This document shows positions 46,129-54,542 of a stretch of DNA of 64,000 nt, piece by piece. A model generated the notes under the pieces. That model worked only from the letters and a program-made list of their open reading frames with translations, made no database searches and was not told the DNA's origin. Location: positions 46,940 through 110,939 of the forward strand of contig JBNLFS010000024.1 of the NCBI GenBank assembly GCA_050305635.1, written 5' to 3'. The DNA is from Thiodiazotropha sp050305635. GTDB taxonomy: Bacteria > Pseudomonadota > Gammaproteobacteria > Chromatiales > Chromatiaceae. Each line of letters begins with the position of its first letter. Position 1 is the first letter of the stretch. A program made the position numbers and the translations under genes.

Positions 46129-47274
46129 ATGAGTCTCGATCCCGATGATGTCTGGGTAGATACGATCCAAGGACTCAGTCAGGTTCCACAGCGCAAAAAA
46201 CGCCGTCTTTACCGGCTGGCGGTGGTCATCGCCGTGGGCTGCAGCTACCTGCTCGATACCCTGCTGTTAACCCTGTTCGCGGCGGCGGACACGATTTCCT
46301 TTCAGGCCCCCCTGTACTACGGTCTCGGCGGTCTGGGTCACGTAGTCCTGTTCGGTTCCCTGCAGATGACCGGGTTCAGTGAGCGCTACCGCAATCGGTA
46401 CATGACGGTCTGGCAAATGCTGTACGCCCTCGGGGTACAGCTTTTGGGGATTTTTCTCGCACCGCAGATTACCCCTTTTTTTCTCGCCATGGTGTTTGTG
46501 ATTTTTTCCTTCGGCGCCCTGAAAATCGATTTCAGGGAAGCGCTCGGAGTCTGGCTGGTGACCATCCTGGCGATTGCCGTGACTGTCCTGCTCAAGCCTC
46601 ATGTGCAATTGACCCTGATACATGGCGGCAAAGTGGAGTACCTCCTGGTCGCGGTCAGTTTCGCTTTGATCCTGCTGCGGGTGATCGGGCTCGGCTACTA
46701 TGCCCAGTCGATGCGTCAACGGATGTTTGAACACAGCCTGGTCCTTGAGAACGAAGCGACCCACGACCCATTGACCGGGATTCATAACCGCCGAGGCCTC
46801 GATGTGATGCTGCAAAAGCAACTCAGTCTGCATGCCCGCAAGGGTATTCCCTGCTCACTGGCGATGATCGATATCGATCACTTTAAGCTGATTAATGATG
46901 ATTGCGGACACGTCACCGGAGACAGGATACTCCAGCAGTTGGTCAGGGAACTGCAACAAACCCTGCGCGCCAGCGACATTCTGGTGCGATACGGGGGCGA
47001 GGAGTTTCTCCTGGTGATGAGCGCGACCGCGTTGCCGGATGCGCTGCGACTGTCCGAGCGTATCCGCGCTGAGATCGAAAAGGTGCGCTGGGAGGTGCTG
47101 CCCGTCGGCCAGGTCATTACCATCTCGATCGGTTTGACGGAGTTTTGTGAAGGTGACACGGTCGAGAGTGCCTTGTCACGCTCCGATGCGGCGCTTTACC
47201 AGGCGAAACGCAGCGGCCGAAACCGGGTCATCACACACAACGGCCGGTTCACTGAAATGCCGGAAATCCTCTAG
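46129..47274 (+). CDS. Membrane diguanylate cyclase
   Basis: A 381-aa protein with an N-terminal sensor of six hydrophobic segments (about 28-200) of no named MASE type I can fix, followed by a GGDEF domain (about 212-370). The catalytic signature is GGEEF (RYGGEEFLLV), and RASD five residues before it is the inhibitory c-di-GMP site, so it should be an active, feedback-controlled cyclase. It is the third c-di-GMP protein within 7 kb. Monocistronic. Confidence 0.9.
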   Translation: MSLDPDDVWVDTIQGLSQVPQRKKRRLYRLAVVIAVGCSYLLDTLLLTLFAAADTISFQAPLYYGLGGLGHVVLFGSLQMTGFSERYRNRYMTVWQMLYALGVQLLGIFLAPQITPFFLAMVFVIFSFGALKIDFREALGVWLVTILAIAVTVLLKPHVQLTLIHGGKVEYLLVAVSFALILLRVIGLGYYAQSMRQRMFEHSLVLENEATHDPLTGIHNRRGLDVMLQKQLSLHARKGIPCSLAMIDIDHFKLINDDCGHVTGDRILQQLVRELQQTLRASDILVRYGGEEFLLVMSATALPDALRLSERIRAEIEKVRWEVLPVGQVITISIGLTEFCEGDTVESALSRSDAALYQAKRSGRNRVITHNGRFTEMPEIL

Positions 47275-47299
47275 ACACCCGGAGTGCCCGGGTTGTGAC

Positions 47300-47935
47300 T
47301 CAGTCAGGTATCCCCAGGGACCCCAGCATCAGATTCAGGGCGATGACGACAAACACCAGCCCGGTAATCCGTTCCAGCCACAGGCTTATCCCGGGAGTGC
47401 GGGTCAGCCAGCGTCCGAGGCCACCCGCCAGGTAGGCAATGGCTGCGAACACGATCAGTGCGATCAGAATGAACACACCGCCCAGGAACATCAGCTGCCA
47501 GGTCATGGGTTGCGCATCGCGGGTCACGAACTGGGGCAGGAAGGCGAGGAAAAACAGGCTCACCTTGGGATTGCTCAGGTTCATGATGATGCCCCTGCGG
47601 TAGAGCTGAAATCCCCGGAACTCGGGTTGACGATCCCGGGCGTCCGGGGGATCGCTGGTAAACGCCAGCCAAGCCAGTGTGAGCAGATACAGGGCGCCCG
47701 CCCACTGGATCAACTGGAGTGCGATGGGGTAGGTCTGGAGCAGGGCCGCCAGACCCACGGCGACCAGGGTGGTGTGTACCATCAGGCCGGTGCACAGGCC
47801 CAGGGTCACCAGCCAGCCCCCCCGGTAGCCGAAGCGGGCGGAGTGACTGAGCACGAAGAGATTGTCCGGCCCGGGGGCGAGGCACAACAGGGTTGAGGCC
47901 AGGATAAAGCTTAGCAGCAGATCGGCGGGAATCAC
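47300..47935 (-). CDS. LysE/RhtB-family amino acid exporter
   Basis: The 211-aa membrane protein shows the family start LLLSFILASTLLCLAPGPDNLFVLSHSARFG, six hydrophobic segments and the conserved MNLSNPKVSLFFLAFLPQFV. Family members export amino acids or homoserine lactones by proton exchange. The substrate cannot be told. It converges on the diguanylate cyclase gene. Confidence 0.9.
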   Translation of the reverse strand: MIPADLLLSFILASTLLCLAPGPDNLFVLSHSARFGYRGGWLVTLGLCTGLMVHTTLVAVGLAALLQTYPIALQLIQWAGALYLLTLAWLAFTSDPPDARDRQPEFRGFQLYRRGIIMNLSNPKVSLFFLAFLPQFVTRDAQPMTWQLMFLGGVFILIALIVFAAIAYLAGGLGRWLTRTPGISLWLERITGLVFVVIALNLMLGSLGIPD

Positions 47936-48152
47936 CGGACTCAGGTCCTGAGTGTCATGAGTGGATGCTGAGCGGTACGGGATAGGTCCCGTGAGGAAGT
48001 AGTCATGGATTCCATACCCGGTGTCGATAGCTGGACCTGAACCTTGCGGGTCATTATTCTTCCTGCTTCCCCCGGTGAAGTCGAGCGAACCGTCATGACC
48101 TGAAAGGGTTTAGGTATCGCCGCCGGGGTTGGAAGCCCCAGAAGGAAGTCAC

Positions 48153-48995
48153 ATGATCCGATTCAAGTCCATCCCCTGCGTACTCTTGTTAACCCTGCTG
48201 AGCTTCGCTGCCCAGACTCCGGCCGCGGAGGAGAAACCGCTCTGGGAGGTCGGTTTCGGGGTGGGAGGCGTGAGCTTTCCCGCTTATCGGGGATCGGACA
48301 AAGTCCACAATTTTCTCTTGCCGACACCCTACTTCGTGTATCGAGGAGAGTTCTTCAAGTCCGATCGGCATGGCATCCGCGGCAACCTGTTCGAGTCCGA
48401 TCGCATCGAATTGAACCTGAGTCTCTCGGCCTCACCGCCGACAAAAAGCGATGATGTGGAGGTCCGGGAGGGTATGCCGGATCTGGATTCCACCCTGGAG
48501 TTCGGACCTCAACTGGACCTGACCCTGTGGCGCAGCGACAACCAGAAACGTAACCTCAAATTGCGTATGCCGGTGCGCGCTGCGTTCACGGTGGAAAGCT
48601 CCCCGGAGCAGGTGGGCTGGATCTTCTCGCCCAACCTGAATCTGGACATCACCGACCTGCCGGCTCTGCCGGGCTGGAATCTCGGCTTCCTCGCCGGACC
48701 CATCTACGCCACCGAGGATCAACACGACTATTTCTACAGTGTCGCGCCGGAGTACGCCACCGCCACCCGTCCCGCCTACCAGGCCGACGGCGGTTACAGC
48801 GGCAGTCAGTTCCTGATGTCCCTCTCCAAGCGTTTCGATCACACCTGGGTTGGCGCGTTCGTCCGGTACGATACCCTCAAAGGCGCCGAGTTCGAGGACA
48901 GTCCCCTGGTGGAGAAACAGAGTTTCGCCGCCGCCGGTCTGGCCATCGCCTGGATCTTTGGTGAATCCAAGGAAAGGGTTTGGGTGGATGAGTGA
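48153..48995 (+). CDS. MipA/OmpV-family outer membrane protein
   Basis: A 280-aa protein from ATG 48153, 6 bp after AAGGA. A signal peptide (CVLLLTLLSFAAQTPAA) is followed by a beta-barrel of MipA/OmpV type with the hallmark SFPAYRGSDK near the N-terminus and LPTPYFVYRGEFFK. MipA scaffolds murein enzymes in E. coli and OmpV relatives are porin-like; which applies here is open. Monocistronic. Confidence 0.87.
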   Translation: MIRFKSIPCVLLLTLLSFAAQTPAAEEKPLWEVGFGVGGVSFPAYRGSDKVHNFLLPTPYFVYRGEFFKSDRHGIRGNLFESDRIELNLSLSASPPTKSDDVEVREGMPDLDSTLEFGPQLDLTLWRSDNQKRNLKLRMPVRAAFTVESSPEQVGWIFSPNLNLDITDLPALPGWNLGFLAGPIYATEDQHDYFYSVAPEYATATRPAYQADGGYSGSQFLMSLSKRFDHTWVGAFVRYDTLKGAEFEDSPLVEKQSFAAAGLAIAWIFGESKERVWVDE

Positions 48996-49060
48996 TCCTC
49001 AGTGAGGATGGCCAATGGCTGAGGCCGATGCCGCATGCATCGTGCCCGTCCGCAACCCGT

Positions 49061-49155
49061 GTAGCCCGGGTGGCGCATCGCGGAACCCGGGAACCGGCAA
49101 AATACGAAGCGCGATCGTCTCGTTCCCACGCTCAGCGTGGGAATGCATACCTGAG
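49061..49155. repeat. Two different palindromic repeats side by side
   Basis: 49061-49095 is a GTAGCCCGGGTG...AACCCGGGAACC unit. 49119-49155 is a CTCGTTCCCACGCTCAGCGTGGGAATGCATACC unit of the second family, which also forms the core of the foldback at 18771. The two families adjoin here. Confidence 0.78.
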
Positions 49156-49270
49156 CTGATGTATCCATGACGCATGGAATATCCCCAGGTCCAATCGACG
49201 CGGTCCCACACGAAACGACGCCTGAATCGTCCCGTCACCAGTAATCCGTCGGGTCATCAAATATGGCCAC

Positions 49271-50467
49271 TTACTTTTTATTGCGTTGCAGTCCAAAGCG
49301 TACGAAGGAACGGCCGAACTTTTCGCTCACTTCGTCAAGGGTCTGATAAAGGCGCTCCTCCCGACCGTCGAGTTGCGCATTCGTTTCGCCACCGAACAGA
49401 TCGGCTTGACCCGATTCATCGGTTTCCCCCGCTTCCCAGCCACTGAGTCCCACCCCGATCAGGCGCACCGATCGGCTGGTCCAGGCCTGTCCCTGATAGC
49501 CCTCCCAGGCCTGGCGAAATATCGTTCGGTCCGCCGAGGTGGGGGTGGGCAGAGTCCAGCTGCGGGTGTGGGTTTCGAAGTCCCGAAAGCGGATCTTCAA
49601 GCTGATGCAGCGGCCTTTGAGGCCCTCCTGACGGGCGATATGCCCAACCTCCTGCGCGGCCCACAGCAGGGTGTCCCGCAGGGTCTCGGGATCGGTCACA
49701 TCTTCGCCGAAAGTGGTCTCCTTGGAGATGGATTTGCGTGCCCGTCCGGGAACGATTCGATCCGAGGCGATGCCCCGGGCCTGCTCGTGGATGCGGCTCC
49801 CGGCCAGATCGCCCAGTAGCCTGCGCAGCTCCGTCAAACCCAGATTCCTGACATCTGAAACAGTGCGCAAACCCCGCTTCAACAGCAGTGGGGCGGTTTT
49901 TCTTCCCAAGCCGCGCAGCACGGTAAGGGGCTGAGGGTCGAGAAAGGCCTGCACGCGCTCCGGCGTAACCAGGGTGAGGCCGTCGGGTTTGCGAAAGTCC
50001 GAAGCCAGTTTGGCGATCAACCGGTTGGGCCCGATGCCCACGGATGCCGTCAGCCCCGTGGTCTGCAGAATCAGTTGCTTGGTCCGCAGGGCGATCTGTT
50101 CAGGGGAACCGGTGAGCCGCTGCAGACCGCTGATGTCGAGAAACGCCTCATCCACCGAAACCGGCTCCACCAGGGGAGAGACTTGGTGGAGGATTGACAT
50201 GATCTGTTGAGATACCGACAGGTAACGGCTCATCCTGGGGGGCACATAAACCGCGTCGGGGGGGAGGCGTCGAGCCGCTTCGCTGATCGGCATGGCGGAA
50301 CGCACACCGAAGCGGCGGGCCTCATAGGAACAGGTCGCGACCACGCCCCGCTGCCCGGGTTGCGCACCCACCACCAGGGGGCGTCCCTGGTACTCCGGAT
50401 GGTCCCGCTGCTCGATGGCGGCGAAAAAGGCATCCAGGTCGACGTGCATGATCAGGCGCGGTGTCAT
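49271..50467 (-). CDS. dinB: DNA polymerase IV
   Basis: Y-family translesion polymerase, 398 aa. The N-terminal catalytic Asp lies in MHVDLDAFFAAIEQ, the SYEARRFGVRSAMP steric-gate region follows, and the second acidic pair is SVDEAFLDISG. Helix-hairpin-helix and little-finger regions are present (GLGRKTAPLLLKRGLRTVSDV). It lacks a clear C-terminal beta-clamp motif that I can place with confidence. It is usually SOS-induced, but no LexA box (CTGT-N8-ACAG) was seen upstream. Confidence 0.93.
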   Translation of the reverse strand: MTPRLIMHVDLDAFFAAIEQRDHPEYQGRPLVVGAQPGQRGVVATCSYEARRFGVRSAMPISEAARRLPPDAVYVPPRMSRYLSVSQQIMSILHQVSPLVEPVSVDEAFLDISGLQRLTGSPEQIALRTKQLILQTTGLTASVGIGPNRLIAKLASDFRKPDGLTLVTPERVQAFLDPQPLTVLRGLGRKTAPLLLKRGLRTVSDVRNLGLTELRRLLGDLAGSRIHEQARGIASDRIVPGRARKSISKETTFGEDVTDPETLRDTLLWAAQEVGHIARQEGLKGRCISLKIRFRDFETHTRSWTLPTPTSADRTIFRQAWEGYQGQAWTSRSVRLIGVGLSGWEAGETDESGQADLFGGETNAQLDGREERLYQTLDEVSEKFGRSFVRFGLQRNKK

Positions 50468-50510
50468 GGGTGAAAGGATAGAGTGGTTCGACAGAATTGA
50501 CCAACTGTGA

Positions 50511-50539
50511 TTGTACGGCAGTCTGACGTATACTATAAG
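50511..50539 (+). promoter_or_regulatory. Sigma-70 promoter of the tacAT-like pair
   Basis: TTGTAC (50511-50516) and TATAAG (50534-50539) with a 17-bp spacer, 33 bp before the antitoxin ATG. The downstream AT-rich segment with CAATTGTTGATTG is where the antitoxin may bind. Confidence 0.55.
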
Positions 50540-50571
50540 CTCAATTGTTGATTGTGCGGAGATATCCAGTT

Positions 50572-50841
50572 ATGGCAGCTAAAACTGAACGGGTTGAAGC
50601 AAGGTTTCCTGCGGATTTAAAAAAACTGGCTGAACGTGCAGCCGTGGCCAGTGGCGTTACACTGACAGACTATCTTGTGAATCTGGTGCGTAATGACGCG
50701 CCAAAAAGATTGAAGGCGCAGGCTGAAATTGATCTCACCAATGCGCAATTTGACCATTTCGTACAGGCGTGCGAGGCAGCCGATCCGCCCAGTAGAAAGA
50801 TACGCGAGGTGGCTCGAAAGCTGGATCAAGAGGGATTTTAA
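50572..50841 (+). CDS. DUF1778 (TacA-type) antitoxin
   Basis: An 89-aa protein from ATG 50572. The N-terminal ribbon-helix-helix (ERVEARFPADLKKLAERAAVASGVTLTDYLVNLV) is the DUF1778 DNA-binding and dimerisation part. The C-terminal tail would bind and block the GNAT toxin. The downstream toxin begins at the very next codon after the stop, so translation is coupled. Autoregulation of the promoter at 50511 is expected from the family. Confidence 0.9.
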   Translation: MAAKTERVEARFPADLKKLAERAAVASGVTLTDYLVNLVRNDAPKRLKAQAEIDLTNAQFDHFVQACEAADPPSRKIREVARKLDQEGF

Positions 50842-51360
50842 TTGTCCTTGGAGCAGGCTTTTGTCGCTGCGGACCACCGCCTTCACGACCTGAAGGCGTT
50901 TGATTGCGGTAAGCAGGAAATGAATGTATTTCTGCCACGCTTTGCAATCAAACACGCCCGATTAGGCTTGAGTCGAACCTTCGTCTTGTGCGAGGCGAGC
51001 GGTATGCCGGCTTCGAAAAAATCTGTTGCGGCTTACTATACCCTGACGGCATCAACCGTACACCGGTCGGATATTCCAATAGAGCAAAGCCTTCCAAGGT
51101 ATCCGATTCCTGTAATTTTATTGGCGAGACTGGCAATCCGTATTCAGCGGCAGGGTTCCGGTCTGGGATCCAAAGCATTGATCACGGCACTGAGGCATGC
51201 CGTTGATCTGAGTCGGGCAGGTTTACCCGCTCACGGATTGATACTCGATGTTCTGGATGAACAGGCGTTGAGGTTTTACCAACACTTCGACCTGTTCAAA
51301 CCCTTCACGGATAATCCCATGCGCTTGTTTGTCTCCATGAAAACATTGGAGCAAATTTAG
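50842..51360 (+). CDS. GNAT acetyltransferase toxin (TacT-type)
   Basis: A 172-aa GNAT-fold toxin that starts with TTG directly after the antitoxin stop. The acetyl-CoA loop reads RIQRQGSGLGSKAL, and the typical GNAT-toxin C-terminus DEQALRFYQHFDLFKPF supplies the conserved Tyr. TacT toxins acetylate the amino group of charged tRNAs and block translation. The pair appears intact. Confidence 0.9.
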   Translation: MSLEQAFVAADHRLHDLKAFDCGKQEMNVFLPRFAIKHARLGLSRTFVLCEASGMPASKKSVAAYYTLTASTVHRSDIPIEQSLPRYPIPVILLARLAIRIQRQGSGLGSKALITALRHAVDLSRAGLPAHGLILDVLDEQALRFYQHFDLFKPFTDNPMRLFVSMKTLEQI

Positions 51361-51397
51361 CGGAATCAATATTAGCCAAGGATGGAGTGCTGGAGTC

Positions 51398-52057
51398 ATG
51401 ACTCAGGAAGTCAACATAGTCGTCGATGACCGGGAAGCGCGTGGCAATGTTCCGGATAAGTTGCGAGCAATAGCGGGCGTAACGGTACAGATAGAACGAC
51501 TCGTCGTCGGTGACTATGAAGTGGATGGACGCTTGCTGGTAGAGCGAAAGACGCTGCCCGATCTCGCACAGTCAATCAAGGATGGTCGTCTGTTCCGCCA
51601 GGCCTGTCGATTGGTGGCGCCGCCTCTGAAAAGTCTTGTCATACTGGAAGGTTCGTCTGAATCCCTGAAATCGAGCGGTATGCATCGGCAAGCCATACAG
51701 GGTGCCCTGATTACGCTCACACTCTACTTCGGTATCCCATTGCTGCGCTCCCGGGATCCTCACGAGACAGCACTTCTGATGGTCTATGCGGCGCGACAGG
51801 GTTGTGCCATTGCGGAGGGCGGATTACCCCGCAAGGGAAGGCGGCCGAGGGGAAAGCTACGGACTCAACTTCATATTTTGTAGGGGCTGCCGGGGATCGG
51901 GCCGCGACGGGCGCGTCTGCTGCTCAAGACCTTTGGCAGCGTCGAGGCGGTGTTCTCGGCCAGTGAAGAGGCTTTGAAGTCGGTCGAGGGGATAGGCTCG
52001 ACGACCGTAGAGCGTATTTGCTGGGCGATTAGAGAGCCGGAATCAATCTATGTTTAG
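51398..52057 (+). pseudogene. ERCC4-HhH nuclease gene with an in-frame TAG
   Basis: The frame gives a 219-codon XPF/Mus81-like nuclease. The ERCC4 domain has VVDDREARG and VERKTLPDLAQSI (the V/IERKxxxD nuclease motif), then a linker. After a TAG at codon 162 (51881-51883) the helix-hairpin-helix part continues in the same frame (GLPGIGPRRARLLLKTFGSVEAVF...VEGIGSTTVERI) to TAG at 52055. A decayed paralogue at 54477-54542 has CAG at the matching place, so the TAG probably arose from CAG (Gln). Read as far as the TAG, the nuclease domain would be made without its DNA-binding HhH. It follows the TacT gene by 37 bp. Confidence 0.82.
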
Positions 52058-52130
52058 ACGGATACAATGTCGTGACGTCCTTGTGGAGATGGGTTTTAAA
52101 TTCCAATAGTCTGGGAGCTAGCGCGGATAC

Positions 52131-52232
52131 ATACCCACACCCTCCGAACACAAAACCTTCCAAGCCTGCATCCTCGAATACGCCGAGGCCATCGGTTGGA
52201 TATTTGTGCCCAGTGCGGCAGCAGAGCCTTGA
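52131..52232 (+). pseudogene. Fragment of the 5' end of hsdR
   Basis: Translation gives PTPSEHKTFQACILEYAEAIGWIFVP then a TGA. This is the N-terminal signature of type I restriction subunit HsdR (TPGEHKTVQ..ILAYAE.IGW.FVP). The start codon is ATA and nothing of the rest of HsdR follows, so it is a dead fragment. It is a diverged second copy of the fragment at 53797. Confidence 0.7.
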
Positions 52233-52321
52233 CGGTTTTCCTGTTCCGGACGCATGGTGTCGAAAGGATTGCCGTAATCAAAATTCGCGACAGAAAGCCA
52301 TCTTGAGCGACAGAACAACGA

Positions 52322-52378
52322 ATATGCGACAAATAGAGCGCCTTATCTGTCGCATATCGTTTTTTTGTGACATATAAT
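52322..52378 (+). promoter_or_regulatory. Operator and promoter of the HTH-Fic gene
   Basis: A perfect 10-bp inverted repeat, ATATGCGACA (52322-52331) and TGTCGCATAT (52348-52357), precedes TATAAT (52373-52378). The GCGACA core recurs at least twice more just upstream (GCGACAGAA near 52290 and 52308). TATAAT ends 7 bp before the ATG, so the transcript would be nearly leaderless. The array of sites fits autorepression by the protein's own helix-turn-helix. Confidence 0.65.
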
Positions 52379-52385
52379 CCGCCCC

Positions 52386-53783
52386 ATGCCGAAGCGAATC
52401 CCGGAAAAAGAGCTCGATGCCATTGTCGCGGTCGTAGCGGCCTGGCCCGGGGCTGTGCCGGTCAGTGCCATCCTCGAGGTTCTGCCCGCCGAGTTGGAGA
52501 GACGCACACTGCAGCGCCGCCTCGCCCTATTGGTCGAGCAGAAGCGGCTGATCGCGGAAGGCGAGGGCAAGGGTCGTCGCTATCGCGCCTCTGCCACCAG
52601 TACCAACGCAGGAAATCTGATCGCGGGCGATGTGATGGTCGAGGGGCTGGGTGAGGTTTACGTTCCGCTCTCTCCCGAGGCAAATGAGATCAGGCAGGCG
52701 GTTCGCGCGCCGATACAGAACCGGCAGCCGGTAGGTTACCGGCGCGAGTTTCTGGAAAGTTACCAGCCCAACGTCACCTACTACCTGCCGGCGGAAACAC
52801 GCCGGCGCTTGCTGGAGATCGGTCGCCCGCCAGACGGTGAGCGTCCGGCCGGCACTTACGCACGCACCATCTATAGCCGGCTGCTCATTGACCTCTCATG
52901 GAACTCCAGCCGTCTGGAGGGTAATACCTACTCACTGTTGGAAACCGAGCGTCTGCTGGATCTGGGTGAGGCCGCCGAAGGTAAGGATGCGCTGGAAGCG
53001 CAGATGATCCTGAACCACAAGGCGGCCATCGAGCTGCTCGTCGACCAGGCAGAGGAGATCGGTTTCAATCATTACACTATCCTGAACCTGCACGCCCTGC
53101 TTGCGGAAAATCTACTTGCCGACCCGCAGGCCGGCGGTCGTCTACGGCGCATTCCAGTGGGCGTCGGCGGCACGGTCTACCATCCGCTGGAGGTGCCGCA
53201 GTTCATCGAAGAGTGCTTTGGCATTATTCTGAATACCGCGGCCGTGATTGCCGATCCGTTCGAACAGGCCTTCTTTGCCCTGGTGCATCTCGCCTACTTG
53301 CAGGCTTTCGAGGACGTCAATAAACGCGTATCCCGCCTTGCTGCGAATATTCCGCTGATACGCGGGAACCTCTGTCCGCTGTCCTTCGTGGATGTCCCGG
53401 AACGCGCCTATGTCGAAGGCGTGCTGGGGATCTATGAGCTGAATCGCGTCGAGTTATTGCGCGACGTCTTCGTATGGGCGTACGAGCGCTCCAGCGCCCG
53501 CTACTCGGCGGTGCGCCAGTCCCTGGGGGAGCCTGACCCTTTCCGCCTGCGTTACCGCGCGCTCATCGCCGAGGTGGTCGCCGCCGTGGTTCGGGCTGGA
53601 ATGGACAGAAAAGGCGCGGCTGCACGAGTGCGGCAAAGTGCTGTAGAGCAGGTGCCGCCAGTGGACCGAACACGATTCGTCGAAGTCGTGGAAACCGAGA
53701 TCATGAGCCTCCATGAAGGCAACATCGCACGCTACCGGCTGCGTCCGGCCGAGTACCGGACATGGCGGGAAAGCTGGCGCTGA
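52386..53783 (+). CDS. Fic-domain protein with N-terminal winged HTH, active-site His replaced
   Basis: A 465-aa protein with an N-terminal winged helix-turn-helix (about 5-70) and a Fic domain (about 150-350). The Fic signature reads QAFEDVNKR (306-314), where the family consensus is HPFxDGN(G/K)R: the catalytic His is Gln and the Pro is Ala. An inhibitory helix motif SSRLEGN (174-180, Glu178) is present. AMPylation as known is therefore doubtful; a regulatory role is likelier. It lies between two hsdR remnants, and HTH-Fic genes are common inside type I restriction loci. The upstream palindrome suggests autoregulation. Confidence 0.88.
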   Translation: MPKRIPEKELDAIVAVVAAWPGAVPVSAILEVLPAELERRTLQRRLALLVEQKRLIAEGEGKGRRYRASATSTNAGNLIAGDVMVEGLGEVYVPLSPEANEIRQAVRAPIQNRQPVGYRREFLESYQPNVTYYLPAETRRRLLEIGRPPDGERPAGTYARTIYSRLLIDLSWNSSRLEGNTYSLLETERLLDLGEAAEGKDALEAQMILNHKAAIELLVDQAEEIGFNHYTILNLHALLAENLLADPQAGGRLRRIPVGVGGTVYHPLEVPQFIEECFGIILNTAAVIADPFEQAFFALVHLAYLQAFEDVNKRVSRLAANIPLIRGNLCPLSFVDVPERAYVEGVLGIYELNRVELLRDVFVWAYERSSARYSAVRQSLGEPDPFRLRYRALIAEVVAAVVRAGMDRKGAAARVRQSAVEQVPPVDRTRFVEVVETEIMSLHEGNIARYRLRPAEYRTWRESWR

Positions 53784-53796
53784 CGGGGGATCAAGG

Positions 53797-54180
53797 ATGC
53801 CTACACCCGGAGAACACAAAACCGTCCAAACCTCCATCCTCGCATATGCCGAGGTCATCGGTTGGATGCTTGTGTCCCGCAAGGAAGCCGAGTAGCGGCA
53901 CGCGTTTGATCCGGACGTACCGCCTGCCGAGTGCGCCAAAAACCGATCGCTGTTCTTCGATGACCTGCTCGATGCCAAGGTGCGGGAGTTCAACCCGCGT
54001 TATGCCGAGGCCGAGGGGGCTTTCCTCGGGAGGTTCCGCCACTTCCACGCCGACATCTACAGCAACCGGGACTTCGTCGACCATCTGCAGGATCCGAATT
54101 ATTTTCAAGGCAAATTGGACTTACTTATTAAACGATACGGCACTATCGTTTCATTGTGGAGAATGTTACGACCTGAGTGA
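53797..54180 (+). pseudogene. Truncated hsdR 5' end with an in-frame TAG
   Basis: ATG 53797 begins TPGEHKTVQTSILAYAEVIGWMLV; a TAG at codon 33 (53893-53895) interrupts it. The same frame then continues RHAFDPDVPPAEC...SLFFDDLLDAKVREFNPRYAEAEGAFLGRFRHFHADIYSNRDFV. This is the N-terminal 100 residues of type I restriction subunit HsdR. Homology ends near 54105; the last 25 codons are unrelated and include a perfect hairpin AAACGATA/TATCGTTT (54130-54151). The endonuclease and motor domains are gone. The TAG sits where relatives have Gln or Arg. Confidence 0.78.
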
Positions 54181-54476
54181 AAGGATCGTTACATACCAAG
54201 TGGACGCCAGGGGAATAATGAAACGTAAAGTGGGGAAGTACGTGACTTAACCGGTAACAGGCGAGAGTTACCGGGCGTATGTGCCCACGACCCTGCCGCC
54301 TGACTCTCTGCACAAACTCTGGTCCTTGTTTGGTGAGGACCGGCAACGGAGCCGTTGTAAGTTTGGCCGTGGTGCGGAATCCCGGGATCCCCACGATATG
54401 ACGCACCTGATGATCCTCTCAAGTTAACAGGGCCGCTCCGTAGCGGATGGCGGATTGCCATGCGAAGGAAATTCGG

Positions 54477-54542
54477 TCGAGGGAAAAAGCTTCGAATTCA
54501 ACGTCATATATGCAGGGGCTGCGGGGAATCGGGCAAAGACGG
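54477..54542 (+). pseudogene. Scrap of an ERCC4-HhH nuclease gene
   Basis: This stretch matches 51845-51910 in the broken ERCC4 gene (about 70 percent by eye, one base shorter). It reads CAGGGGCTGCGGGGAATCGGG where the other copy has TAGGGGCTGCCGGGGATCGGG. It is a leftover of a paralogue or of a recombination that duplicated the region. The surrounding gap 54181-54692 otherwise holds only hairpins (GGTCCT/AGGACC at 54321-54341 and GGCTCA/TGAGCC at 54586-54602). Confidence 0.6.

Noticed and set aside
21811..54180. Complete reassignment of TAG to an amino acid
   Set aside because: Many confident genes end in TAG (def, plsC-like, tex, cas1, cas3, ybhR-like), so TAG must still work as a stop.
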